A stretch of 37,643 bases of DNA from Caldifarciminota bacterium. GTDB lineage: Bacteria; Hydrothermota; Tepidihabitantia; Tepidihabitantales; CAIPLT01. A program made the position numbers and the translations under genes. This document shows, piece by piece, positions 7,854-15,463 of the stretch (positions are counted from its first letter, which is position 1; each line of letters opens with the position of its first letter). The notes beneath the pieces are model-generated. The model was not told the origin of the DNA. It did no database searches and was given only the letters and a program-made list of their open reading frames with translations. Where the stretch lies: positions 1-37,643 of the forward strand of contig CAIPLT010000023.1 in assembly GCA_903865935.1 (NCBI GenBank), given 5' to 3'.

Positions 7854-9488
7854 TTATTTTGTAACAATCAATTTCTTATTGATTAATTCACCCCCGACTT
7901 TGACAAAATAAATCCCATTCTTGATCCTATCAAGAGAGACGCGAAGCGTAGATGGAGCAGAAGCAACATCAACTCTCAAACTCTTAAACTCTTTAACTTC
8001 TTTCCCCGTTATATCAAAAATCTTTATCTCTGAGCGGTCAGCAGATTGCGGCAAGCGGACAGTGAAATATGTCTTTGCCGGGTTCGGATAGACTTCTAGC
8101 GTATTGCGTTTTGTATCAAGTGTCAAGCGTTCTTCTTCCACTCCCTGAGGAGTCTGCACATATTTTATCGTCGTATAATCCAAACCACTGCCAGTTCCAA
8201 TACTATAACCGGTAATATATACATCGGACTGATTGACTACAAGTGAAGTAGCATAATCATCACCGCTTGCTAATCCATTATATCTGATAACCCATTGCTG
8301 AACACCGTTGGAATTATATTTTACCGTCGCATAGTCATAATAACTTAAAGCCGCACCCATGCTGTAACCGGTAATATAGATATTACCTGAAGTATCTAAT
8401 TTTATTGCATTAGCTAAATCAGTGCCATATCCTGGTCCTTCATATCTTTGAACCCATTGTTCTTGACCGTTAGAATTATATTTAATTGTCGCATAGTCAT
8501 ACGATGTGCCGCCGCCATCACTATAACCCGTGACATATACATTACCTGATGCATCAATTGTCATCGCCATCGCACGGTCAACATTACTTGCCGGTCCGTT
8601 ATATTTTCTTAACCAGAGCGTTTCACCGCTGGCATTATATTTAATTGTCGCATAATCATAATTAGTTTCTGAACCGCTGGCCGCGCCTGTGATATAGACA
8701 TTGCCCGAAGCGTCAACTGCCAACGCATAGGCATAATCATAGTTATTTCCTGGTCCGTTATACCGTCTGGTCCAGACCGTATCACCTGAAGAATTATACT
8801 TGATTGTTATATAGTCATAGTTATAACCAGAACCTTCACTATAACCTGTGACATAAACATTTCCTGACGCATCAATTGCCAAAGCTGTAACAACATCAGT
8901 GGAATTGGCTGGTCCGTTATATTGTCTGGTCCAGATTGTATCACCTAAGGAATTATATTTGATTGTTTCAATATTCCATTCCGAGCTTGTCGCATAACTG
9001 TAACCTGAAACATAAACATTACCCGATGCATCGACCGTTATACAACAGGCAATATCAAAACTCTGCGGTCCGTGAAAATGTCTGACCCAAAGTGTTTCGC
9101 CAGTTGCGTTATATTTGATTGTCGCAAAGTCGTAATTATTAGTTGTGATAGTACTGCGTCCTGTAACATAGACATTGCCAGCTGTATCTAAAACTATTGC
9201 ATGGGCAATATCGACACCATTTCCCGGTCCATTGTATCTTGTGACCCATTGTTGGACGCCAGACGAATTGTACTTGATGGTCGCATAATCTAAAGAAGTG
9301 CTGGAACTTGTACCGGTGATATAAACATTACCGGCATTATCTGATACAATTGCAAAGGCGCTGTCAATACCATTTCCCGGTCCATTATATCTTCTTACCC
9401 AGGCAGTATCGACCTGTGCAGATAAGAGTGCAGGGATAAGTAAACAGAGAGCAGTTAAAACTACTAACAACATTTTATATTTTTTCAT
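7854..9488 (-). CDS. Exported SBBP-repeat beta-propeller protein with type IX-like C-terminal sorting domain
   Basis: About 544 aa. A signal peptide (MKKYKMLLVVLTALCLLIPALLSA) precedes eight repeats of about 50-60 residues, each with W-x-R-x-Y-NGPG-N, then AxAIxxDxxGNVYVTG, then YDYATIKYNSSG; these are SBBP (PF06739) blades. The last 80 or so residues (LEVYPNPAKTYFTVRLP, IFDITGKEV, NGIYFVKVG, KKLIVTK) match the type A sorting domain of type IX secretion substrates. It is probably a surface or secreted protein of unknown ligand. I start at the ATG at 9488 rather than 9503 because AAAGGGGAT lies at the right distance before it. A TTGACA promoter lies upstream. No secretion-machinery genes are in the window. 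Confidence 0.88.
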   Translation of the reverse strand: MKKYKMLLVVLTALCLLIPALLSAQVDTAWVRRYNGPGNGIDSAFAIVSDNAGNVYITGTSSSTSLDYATIKYNSSGVQQWVTRYNGPGNGVDIAHAIVLDTAGNVYVTGRSTITTNNYDFATIKYNATGETLWVRHFHGPQSFDIACCITVDASGNVYVSGYSYATSSEWNIETIKYNSLGDTIWTRQYNGPANSTDVVTALAIDASGNVYVTGYSEGSGYNYDYITIKYNSSGDTVWTRRYNGPGNNYDYAYALAVDASGNVYITGAASGSETNYDYATIKYNASGETLWLRKYNGPASNVDRAMAMTIDASGNVYVTGYSDGGGTSYDYATIKYNSNGQEQWVQRYEGPGYGTDLANAIKLDTSGNIYITGYSMGAALSYYDYATVKYNSNGVQQWVIRYNGLASGDDYATSLVVNQSDVYITGYSIGTGSGLDYTTIKYVQTPQGVEEERLTLDTKRNTLEVYPNPAKTYFTVRLPQSADRSEIKIFDITGKEVKEFKSLRVDVASAPSTLRVSLDRIKNGIYFVKVGGELINKKLIVTK

Positions 9489-9517
9489 ACAATCCCCTTT
9501 CATCTTTTTCTAACCGA

Positions 9518-9545
9518 ATATTAATTAAAGCATATTGATTGTCAA
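9518..9545 (-). promoter_or_regulatory. Probable promoter of the SBBP-repeat gene
   Basis: On the minus strand TTGACA (9540-9545), a 16-base spacer and TAATAT (9518-9523), about 30 bases before the ATG at 9488. The -35 is perfect and the -10 matches at four of six positions. Confidence 0.5.
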
Positions 9546-9654
9546 GGAGTTTGTTTGATATGAATTTTAACTAAAAATATTACCTAAAATCTGATGTTGG
9601 CAGTTGTTGCTTATTACTCGAGGACAAGCGATAAACATTAGAGGATGGCAAAGA

Positions 9655-9663
9655 AAGGAGGTG
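9655..9663 (+). promoter_or_regulatory. Near-perfect Shine-Dalgarno that sets the start of the 123-aa protein
   Basis: AAGGAGGTG complements the 16S rRNA tail almost fully and sits 7 bases before the ATG at 9669. An earlier in-frame ATG at 9645 has GAGG directly abutting it, too close to work, and its first residues (MAKKGGGY) are this ribosome binding site read as protein. A possible promoter, TTGATA (9555-9560), 17 bases, TATTAC (9578-9583), lies upstream but is weak. Confidence 0.8.
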
Positions 9664-9668
9664 GTTAC

Positions 9669-10040
9669 ATGGGCGTTAGACCTGCATCAAGACGATTAGA
9701 CAAATGGGATGCGATGTTTTCAGGTGATGTCGTCTCGACTAAACTTGCTGGTTACAAGGAAAAAATGCGCGAACAACTCGCGGCAATCTTTCCCCAGCAA
9801 GAGACGGTTGAGAACGAAGTCAAGTTAATCCTGGCTGAAGCCGGCACTTCAACGATTCAGAACCCGTTCTACATCAACTTCGGTCGTGAGGTTTATAAAC
9901 TCGCTTCGAAGTTTTCGGGTGCACAGCTCCTGAACGTTGTTGACATTACAGTCAACAAATGGGTTGGCAAAGGACTTGACTGCGACACCTTAGAGAAAAT
10001 CCGCAATACCATCTTCACCATCGCCGCACCAGCACCGTAA
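9669..10040 (+). CDS. Small soluble protein of unknown function, probably highly expressed
   Basis: 123 aa starting MGVRPASRRLDKWDAMFSGD. I do not recognise the family. No signal peptide, membrane helix or metal-binding motif is visible. The body looks helical (LAGYKEKMREQLAAIF, VENEVKLILAEAG, REVYKLASKFSGAQLLNVVDI), with one Cys late in the chain and a short Ala/Pro tail. The consensus ribosome binding site and a preference for C-ending codons (AAC over AAT, TTC, ATC, GAC) stand out from neighbouring AT-ending genes and suggest strong expression or different ancestry. It is a single plus-strand gene between two minus-strand units, followed by a small CCGTT-TAAG-AACGG hairpin (10043-10056). 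Confidence 0.8.
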   Translation: MGVRPASRRLDKWDAMFSGDVVSTKLAGYKEKMREQLAAIFPQQETVENEVKLILAEAGTSTIQNPFYINFGREVYKLASKFSGAQLLNVVDITVNKWVGKGLDCDTLEKIRNTIFTIAAPAP

Positions 10041-10055
10041 AACCGTTTAAGAACG

Positions 10056-10184
10056 GAAATCCGAATATCGAAACTCTAAACAAATTCAAAACTCTAATAT
10101 TCTAATGTTCTAAACTGGTTTTGGATTTTAGTCGTTAGTGTTTAGATATTGTTTCGGATTTAGTGCTTCGGATTTCGGATTTAA
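10056..10184. repeat. Imperfect palindromic intergenic repeat built from (T)TTCGGATTT words
   Basis: The left arm reads AAATCCGAATATCGAAACTC and the right arm ends TTTCGGATTTCGGATTT. The reverse complement of the right arm begins AAATCCGAAATCCGAA, so the unit is a degenerate inverted repeat around an AT-rich centre (TCTAATATTCTAATGTTCTAA). No coding sense is likely. I recall similar AAATCCGAA/CTAAA intergenic elements in assemblies of uncultured bacteria but cannot check copy number here. Confidence 0.55.
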
Positions 10185-10223
10185 TAAAAAGGAGATGAGG
10201 AATCCTGCCTTCTTCATCTCCTT
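10182..10223 (-). terminator. Rho-independent terminator of the GNDxY/phosphoesterase operon
   Basis: A perfect 10-bp stem, AAGGAGATGA (10189-10198) with TCATCTCCTT (10214-10223), has a 15-base loop and on the minus strand is followed by TTTATTAA. It lies 40 bases downstream of the stop at 10263. The plus direction lacks a T-run. Confidence 0.75.
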
Positions 10224-10262
10224 GAATAATTTACTGGCTTCTGTTGACTTAAAGATTGATTA

Positions 10263-13142
10263 TTATCGCAGCGCTTCTTTATACTTTTCCAGTACAAACT
10301 CATTGGTCTCTAACGCCATTTTAGATTGCAGTAATGGCTTTATCGACTGCTCATTGAACTGAGTCAATGCATCAACCGCCTTTAATCTCATGCTCGCTGC
10401 AGATGCATCTAAGTACGGAATAATTATCTTCTGAATATCTATCCGCTCGGTTCTTTTATCAATCGTATCAAGCTTTGCGCCCAGCACCGCTATAATACCA
10501 ATAATCATCGGGTCATTGGCTTTGGTTAAAAGATATTTAAGACTTGAATCACCAATTGCAACCAAAGCAGTTTCCGCCGCAATTCGGACGGTAAAAAACT
10601 TGTCATGTATCGCATTATACAATTCCGGTATCGCTCTTGTATCTTTTATTTTTGCCAATGCCCTTGCTGAAGCAATTCTGGTCGGTTCTTCTTTGTCTTT
10701 AAGATACGGAATAATAAATCGCACAACACTCGTATCCGCGATGTCTTCAAATGCAACAATAACCGCTCTTGGTTTGAGCCTTTTCTCTTTTAATGCCAGA
10801 AGTAATGAATCAATCGCATCTTTGGCTTTGATTTTACCCAAAAGATACGCTGCATTCGCCTTTGCCCAGCGGTCTTTGCTATATAATGTCTTATATAATC
10901 TCGATTTCATTGAATCAGGCAGTATTTTCGCCAGCTCTTCCATCGGTCTCAGTTCCAGCCCGTCTTTGGTATCAATCTTTTTATCAAAGATATAATTTAC
11001 TGCTTCCTGTCCCCGTCGTAATAACTCTGCCCGTCCGGCTTTGACCCGCTTTCTGGCACTACCCACTTCCCAAAGCGCTGCTTCTTTGAACACATCGGCA
11101 ATCGGCGCGGTCTTTAATTTAATCGTATCTGGCTCGTCTTCTTTTTCTGCTTCAGCCCCTTTTTCAACGCCTTTTATATCAATACCCGCGCCATAAACCG
11201 TCCGTGTCCAGCCGGAACTGTTATCCGCTGGTGATTCGCGTGGATATATATCATTACCCTGCAAATCAAGAAAAACACCGATTCCGCCAAAACCCCTTGA
11301 CCAATTTGCCATACCCTGACCAAATGTTTTCTCGGATGTCGTGTAAATGTCATTGCCTTCATCATCAATGAATAATCCGAATGAATTGGTTAAACCTATT
11401 CCCTGTCCCCCACTGGTCAGATATGAATCATTGCCTTTTTTGTCAATCAATATACCGACTGAATAATCATGTCCTTCGCCTTGTGCCGGTCCTAATCTTG
11501 AAAAATAATGGTCATCGCCTTCACGGTCAACTAATATACCGACTGATAAGTGAATTCCCGCGCCTTGTGCGTATTCAGTCGCATTATAGAAATCATTTCC
11601 TTCTCCGTCATAAAGCATACCAAGGGAATACCAGTAGCTCGTGCCCTGGGCAAACGCTCCGCCATTATAGAAATCCTGTCCTGATTTGTCATAAAGCAAA
11701 CCAATGCCACCGCTTGCAATCGGTCTAAACCCGATTGAAAAACCCTGAGACAATGAACGGTAGTCATCGGGTAAAAGCGGTTGGTGCAGATACTCGCCGC
11801 CCGCATAATACAAATCATTACCCGCTAAATCAGCAAGCAATCCATAACCCCAGGTTGATGAAAAACCCTCACAATACTCATAACCGCGGTACATATCATT
11901 GCCTTTTAAATCAATTAATGCGCCGGTTCCGAAAATACCCGCTCCCAACGAAAAATAACCCGCATTATAATAGTCATCACCTTCAGCATCTAAAATCACA
12001 CCCGTACCAAAAAATCCGGTTGCCAGACAGTTATCATAACTATTGTAAAAGTCGTTGCCGGCTAAATCCAGAATCAGACCGCAGCCAAATAGACCCGAAC
12101 CAAAATTGAAAAATCTATTGGTCGCGCTATAAATATCATCGCCCTTAAGGTCGATCGCGACTGAGAACGGATTCGATATTATGCCAATACCGCTGCCGGC
12201 TCTGCCTTCATATTTATCATTACCGCCAAGGTCAATAATTAAACTATAATCGCCCTGATAAACATTATCTTCTGCACTGCCGATTACTATTTTACCCCAT
12301 TCGCTTTCATCGTAAAAAAGAATTGAGCCTTTTATCCCCTGAACCGTATTGGGTTTTACCGGCGTAAAGAATTTTTGATTTGCTAAAATCTCTATTGCTT
12401 TATCCGCACCCAAAGTTACTACGCAACTTGCTAAAGCCAAAGCGTGTCGGTCTACCTTTTGCACGATATTAAGAATTGTGTCGATTTCAATCTTGGACGT
12501 TGTATCAACTGAGATATTAAACTCCCGATGCAAAGCGCCTTTTTGTATTGCTTGTAATGTATCGTCTTCATCACTCCATAAAATCGGCGCCATCATCAGA
12601 ATTTTATCAATCTCGTCTTTGGTCAAACCCTTAAAAGCCTGCTTTAAGTATTTATCGCCAATACTGTAACTTGCTAAAATCAATGCCACTGGCTGGCTTA
12701 GTTCTTTGGGCAGGTTGTCATATTTTTTAAGCCAGACCGCGCTCTTATCTAAAATATCTTTGTTTAAGTTTTTAATATCGTTTTGTGTTATCTTAACGTC
12801 AGTCTGTAATGAAAGATAGGAGAGTAATGAGGAAATCTGATTCTGCGTCTTGCCTGAAGAAAAAATGGTGTCGATTTTATTGACACTCGCATCCAGATAA
12901 TCCGGAGTCTTTAATGGATTATCCATCAGGTCAGAAACAACATCTAACCGAAAGATACTATCCAATGCATACTTCTTTTCAAAGCTCAATTCCTTTTCGG
13001 TTATACCTTGTACCTGAAGCGCTTGACGGATATATTCCCGGTCTGATTTACCTAACGACCCTTCAAATGCCCATAACATTGCAGAGAAATTAAAAACAAA
13101 TATAAAAGACAGTAAAATTTTTGTCTGTTTTTGATTTTTCAT
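10263..13142 (-). CDS. Exported GNDxY-repeat protein with C-terminal HEAT repeats
   Basis: 959 aa with a signal peptide (KILLSFIFVFNFSAMLWA). Residues 30 to about 270 are helical and unrecognised. The middle, about residues 285-640, holds twelve copies of a 22-30-residue unit with core hydrophobic-D-x-x-GND-x-Y (GGNDKYEG, LAGNDFYN, GEGNDFYN, KKGNDSYL) and Gly-rich connectors. The Asp/Gly/Asn pattern recalls calcium-binding turn repeats but does not fit the RTX nonapeptide. About 690-959 are HEAT-like helical repeats (RIASARALAKIKDTRAIPELYNAI, VRIAAETALVAIGDSSL). It is likely a periplasmic or surface scaffold. It follows the phosphoesterase gene by 15 bases, so the two are co-transcribed, and it ends at a clear terminator. 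Function unknown. Confidence 0.85.
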   Translation of the reverse strand: MKNQKQTKILLSFIFVFNFSAMLWAFEGSLGKSDREYIRQALQVQGITEKELSFEKKYALDSIFRLDVVSDLMDNPLKTPDYLDASVNKIDTIFSSGKTQNQISSLLSYLSLQTDVKITQNDIKNLNKDILDKSAVWLKKYDNLPKELSQPVALILASYSIGDKYLKQAFKGLTKDEIDKILMMAPILWSDEDDTLQAIQKGALHREFNISVDTTSKIEIDTILNIVQKVDRHALALASCVVTLGADKAIEILANQKFFTPVKPNTVQGIKGSILFYDESEWGKIVIGSAEDNVYQGDYSLIIDLGGNDKYEGRAGSGIGIISNPFSVAIDLKGDDIYSATNRFFNFGSGLFGCGLILDLAGNDFYNSYDNCLATGFFGTGVILDAEGDDYYNAGYFSLGAGIFGTGALIDLKGNDMYRGYEYCEGFSSTWGYGLLADLAGNDLYYAGGEYLHQPLLPDDYRSLSQGFSIGFRPIASGGIGLLYDKSGQDFYNGGAFAQGTSYWYSLGMLYDGEGNDFYNATEYAQGAGIHLSVGILVDREGDDHYFSRLGPAQGEGHDYSVGILIDKKGNDSYLTSGGQGIGLTNSFGLFIDDEGNDIYTTSEKTFGQGMANWSRGFGGIGVFLDLQGNDIYPRESPADNSSGWTRTVYGAGIDIKGVEKGAEAEKEDEPDTIKLKTAPIADVFKEAALWEVGSARKRVKAGRAELLRRGQEAVNYIFDKKIDTKDGLELRPMEELAKILPDSMKSRLYKTLYSKDRWAKANAAYLLGKIKAKDAIDSLLLALKEKRLKPRAVIVAFEDIADTSVVRFIIPYLKDKEEPTRIASARALAKIKDTRAIPELYNAIHDKFFTVRIAAETALVAIGDSSLKYLLTKANDPMIIGIIAVLGAKLDTIDKRTERIDIQKIIIPYLDASAASMRLKAVDALTQFNEQSIKPLLQSKMALETNEFVLEKYKEALR

Positions 13143-13157
13143 GGTCTATTTAACGCC

Positions 13158-14918
13158 TTATTTAACAAAATTCAGGATTGCAAATGTCTTTGGATTATGC
13201 TCAAATGGCACAGAATAAATACTGACCTTGTCTTTGGTCGGCTGAAAACGCACCAGATTAAAACCCCATGGATTCAAATCAGTTATGCCAAACTGCTTGA
13301 AAGGTAATGCTGCTTCGATTGTCCAGCCCGTGAATTTCTCACCGCTTGATATTTCTGCCTTGACATTAATATCACTGTTCCACTTTGCGTCTTTTTTCGA
13401 ATCCTTGCCCGTCATATAACAGGCACGGTCCAGAACCGTTCCAATCGCATTGATAAAGAACTGATAATAGGTATCTGATGCAATGCTTGGTTGAAGGATA
13501 ATATTGATATGGTCGTCGTTGTAAGTCTTGTCATCGCGCTGGGTTATTGTTTTGGAAATCTTGTCTGGCTCATAATCGGTCATTCTTGCTCCGATGTATA
13601 AATTATTTTGGTCATAAGCAAAATAAACCTCCCACGCGTCGGTTTGCGACATTCCGCCATCACCCGAACCAAAAACATTGATTGGTACAGTTTTCTGCCA
13701 GGCTTTTTCTGAAAGCTTGCCATCAATCTTAATCGACTGGTTCGTTTTATGACATTCGGCAGTAAGTGCTATTGGCAGCATTTTCCTGAAATTATAGTGT
13801 TTATTACCATTCGCATATGGATAAGAGATATTAAACTCGGGCAGCGGATATATACTTTCATTGTCTACCGCTGTGTGAAAATCATATTTGTTGGTGTTCT
13901 GTGCCGGAATTAAAACCCATTGTGATTCAGGCAAGATATGCCATGCTTTGTTTGTCTTTGACCAGTTACTATTAGTCGATACCGGTGAACTGGTACTGTT
14001 TTTTATCGACACAAAGACCGAATCGGTCTTACCGAAAATATCCGGTGTAATGGTTATCGCATCTTCGATACCTTCTAATTGTTTTATATCATCGTAGGTA
14101 ACGTAATCAGCCGGCAATGAACTGCCATCCGGTCTTATAACTCTAACTTGCACTTTATTATTCTTAACTGAAACTAAAAGAAAGTTCTGAAATCCGCCAA
14201 ACTCTTCTCTCCGATACTCCTTATAGCGGCTGCCCGACGGGCCAACCATCGTATAATTTATACCATCCCACACCATAGTAACATAATGATGGTCATGACC
14301 GGAAAATACATAATCAACGCCGTACTTCTTAAACAGCTGGTGAAAAGTATCGGGTTTATTATTATCTCGCGCATCAAACCAGAATGAACGGTGCATAAAA
14401 CAGACGATATTATCACTCTTTTTGTATTTATTCAGTTCTGAAATCAGCCATTGAATTTGCATCGCTTCTGCCTTATCCGCTTTTTCCTGTTGACTGTTGT
14501 CTAAGACAATGAAATGGTTTTTACCGATTGAGAATGAATAAAAAGGTTTTTTATAACCAATATGCGACAGATATATCGCTTTGCTCAAAGAATCAGAAGC
14601 ATCATGATTGCCGGGCGTAAAATAGAACTTGCCTTTTAAGTCTTTGAGATTTGAAAAAATCGAATCCCACTGACGATTGAGTGTGTCTGCACTTTTCGAA
14701 TAACCTTCGATTAAGTCGCCGACATTAATCACAAAATCGGGATTTAATGATTTAATTGTTCCCAGCACTTGCTCAAAAACCGGCTGAACCGCACCAGCGG
14801 TCCGGTCGCCCAACACCGCAAAGGTGAAGTTTTTCGAGTTTATTTTTAGAAGACTGACTTGACTGAATGCAATAAATGGTAAAAACATTGTTAAGATTAT
14901 TATTTTGATGTTTTTCAT
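13158..14918 (-). CDS. Exported calcineurin-like metallophosphoesterase with C-terminal CBM9-like domain
   Basis: 586 aa with a signal peptide (MKNIKIIILTMFLPFIAFSQ). The phosphoesterase domain covers about residues 30-260: GDRT (D38, with the usual D-x-H His replaced by Thr), NVGDLIEG (D68), PGNHD (N104-H105), FMHRSFW (H176) and SGHDHH (207-211). These ligate a two-metal centre. A linker follows, then residues 395-586 form a CBM9-like beta-sandwich (IDGKLSEKAWQK, DAWEVYFAYDQNNLYIGARMTD, DDHINIILQP, GWTIEAALPF). It is likely a cell-surface or periplasmic phosphatase held to a carbohydrate; substrate unknown. It heads an operon with the GNDxY protein and is served by a near-consensus promoter whose -10 box ends 5 bases before the ATG. 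Confidence 0.9.
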   Translation of the reverse strand: MKNIKIIILTMFLPFIAFSQVSLLKINSKNFTFAVLGDRTAGAVQPVFEQVLGTIKSLNPDFVINVGDLIEGYSKSADTLNRQWDSIFSNLKDLKGKFYFTPGNHDASDSLSKAIYLSHIGYKKPFYSFSIGKNHFIVLDNSQQEKADKAEAMQIQWLISELNKYKKSDNIVCFMHRSFWFDARDNNKPDTFHQLFKKYGVDYVFSGHDHHYVTMVWDGINYTMVGPSGSRYKEYRREEFGGFQNFLLVSVKNNKVQVRVIRPDGSSLPADYVTYDDIKQLEGIEDAITITPDIFGKTDSVFVSIKNSTSSPVSTNSNWSKTNKAWHILPESQWVLIPAQNTNKYDFHTAVDNESIYPLPEFNISYPYANGNKHYNFRKMLPIALTAECHKTNQSIKIDGKLSEKAWQKTVPINVFGSGDGGMSQTDAWEVYFAYDQNNLYIGARMTDYEPDKISKTITQRDDKTYNDDHINIILQPSIASDTYYQFFINAIGTVLDRACYMTGKDSKKDAKWNSDINVKAEISSGEKFTGWTIEAALPFKQFGITDLNPWGFNLVRFQPTKDKVSIYSVPFEHNPKTFAILNFVK

Positions 14919-14923
14919 GGCTT

Positions 14924-14952
14924 ATTATAGATTCTATCATCTGATTGGTCAA
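14924..14952 (-). promoter_or_regulatory. Near-consensus promoter giving a leaderless phosphoesterase mRNA
   Basis: On the minus strand TTGACC (14947-14952), exactly 17 bases, TATAAT (14924-14929): 11 of 12 consensus positions. The ATG begins 6 bases after the -10 box, where transcription itself should start, so no 5' leader or ribosome binding site is possible. Confidence 0.8.
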
Positions 14953-14976
14953 GTGATTATTGTACTTTTAGCACTA

Positions 14977-15005
14977 TTGACAAATTAAAATAAAGCCTTC
15001 ATAAT
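14977..15005 (+). promoter_or_regulatory. Promoter of the 141-aa nuclease-like gene
   Basis: TTGACA (14977-14982), 17 bases, CATAAT (15000-15005): 11 of 12 consensus positions. It is divergent from the phosphoesterase promoter, with 24 bases between the two -35 boxes. A ribosome binding site AGGAAAGAG precedes the ATG at 15026. Confidence 0.75.
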
Positions 15006-15025
15006 AATATTTTAGGAAAGAGAAA

Positions 15026-15451
15026 ATGATTGAACGACCGGTTGAAGAAGAAGTTGTTCATCAGGAGATAATTACCCTGTTGAAAAAATCAATGTACAAC
15101 TACCCTAATGCAACTCATCCAAGCTTAATAACTTTCATCAATCATCCGTTAAAAAATAAAGCGGTTATTGACCCGGATGGCAATGAACTGTATCCGGATA
15201 TAGTAATTGTCAATAGTATGACCAATAAAGTTGTGATGATTGGAGAAGTTGAAACACCATCGAGTATGAATGAAATTGAAGTTACACAATGGCAGCAATT
15301 TACCCATCTGTCAACCGTCGTTTATATTTTCTATCCCAAGGGTTTCTATTCAAGAATGAGTGATTTATGTAAAAAGGTTACGGTTAACGGTTTTTTTGAG
15401 TACAACAAGGAAGATAACCATTACGTAATCGCTCGTAAATGGCCCTGCTGA
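15026..15451 (+). CDS. Small protein with restriction-endonuclease-like (PD-(D/E)xK) pattern
   Basis: 141 aa, soluble. The centre reads YPDIVIVNS-x7-VMIGEVETPSS: an Asp (D58) opening a strand and E-x-E (E74, E76) on the next. This resembles the PD-(D/E)xK nuclease core, except that the final Lys is Glu and a Thr follows. An upstream Glu (E9 or E14 in VEEEVVHQEI) could be the helix-1 acid. The remainder (QWQQFTHLSTVVYIFYPKGF) fits the later strands of the fold. Enzyme activity is therefore a guess; it could be an inactive fold member. It has its own promoter and ribosome binding site, stands alone, and is convergent with the BatA-like gene 12 bases away. No methylase or toxin partner is nearby. 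Confidence 0.75.
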   Translation: MIERPVEEEVVHQEIITLLKKSMYNYPNATHPSLITFINHPLKNKAVIDPDGNELYPDIVIVNSMTNKVVMIGEVETPSSMNEIEVTQWQQFTHLSTVVYIFYPKGFYSRMSDLCKKVTVNGFFEYNKEDNHYVIARKWPC

Positions 15452-15463
15452 TTTTAACTTAAA

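Noticed and set aside
8150-9420. Regular spacing of near-identical DNA words, at first sight CRISPR-like
   Set aside because: They are coding repeats of the SBBP blades, with a period of about 150-180 bases and continuous translation.
7854-9488. A type IX secretion locus
   Set aside because: Only a substrate-like sorting domain is present; no Por/Gld machinery genes are in the window.
11381-12109. Several long open frames (63-124 codons) on both strands inside the GNDxY gene
   Set aside because: They are shadows of the repetitive minus-strand coding sequence. Their products are His/Asn/Arg-rich and have no protein-like features.
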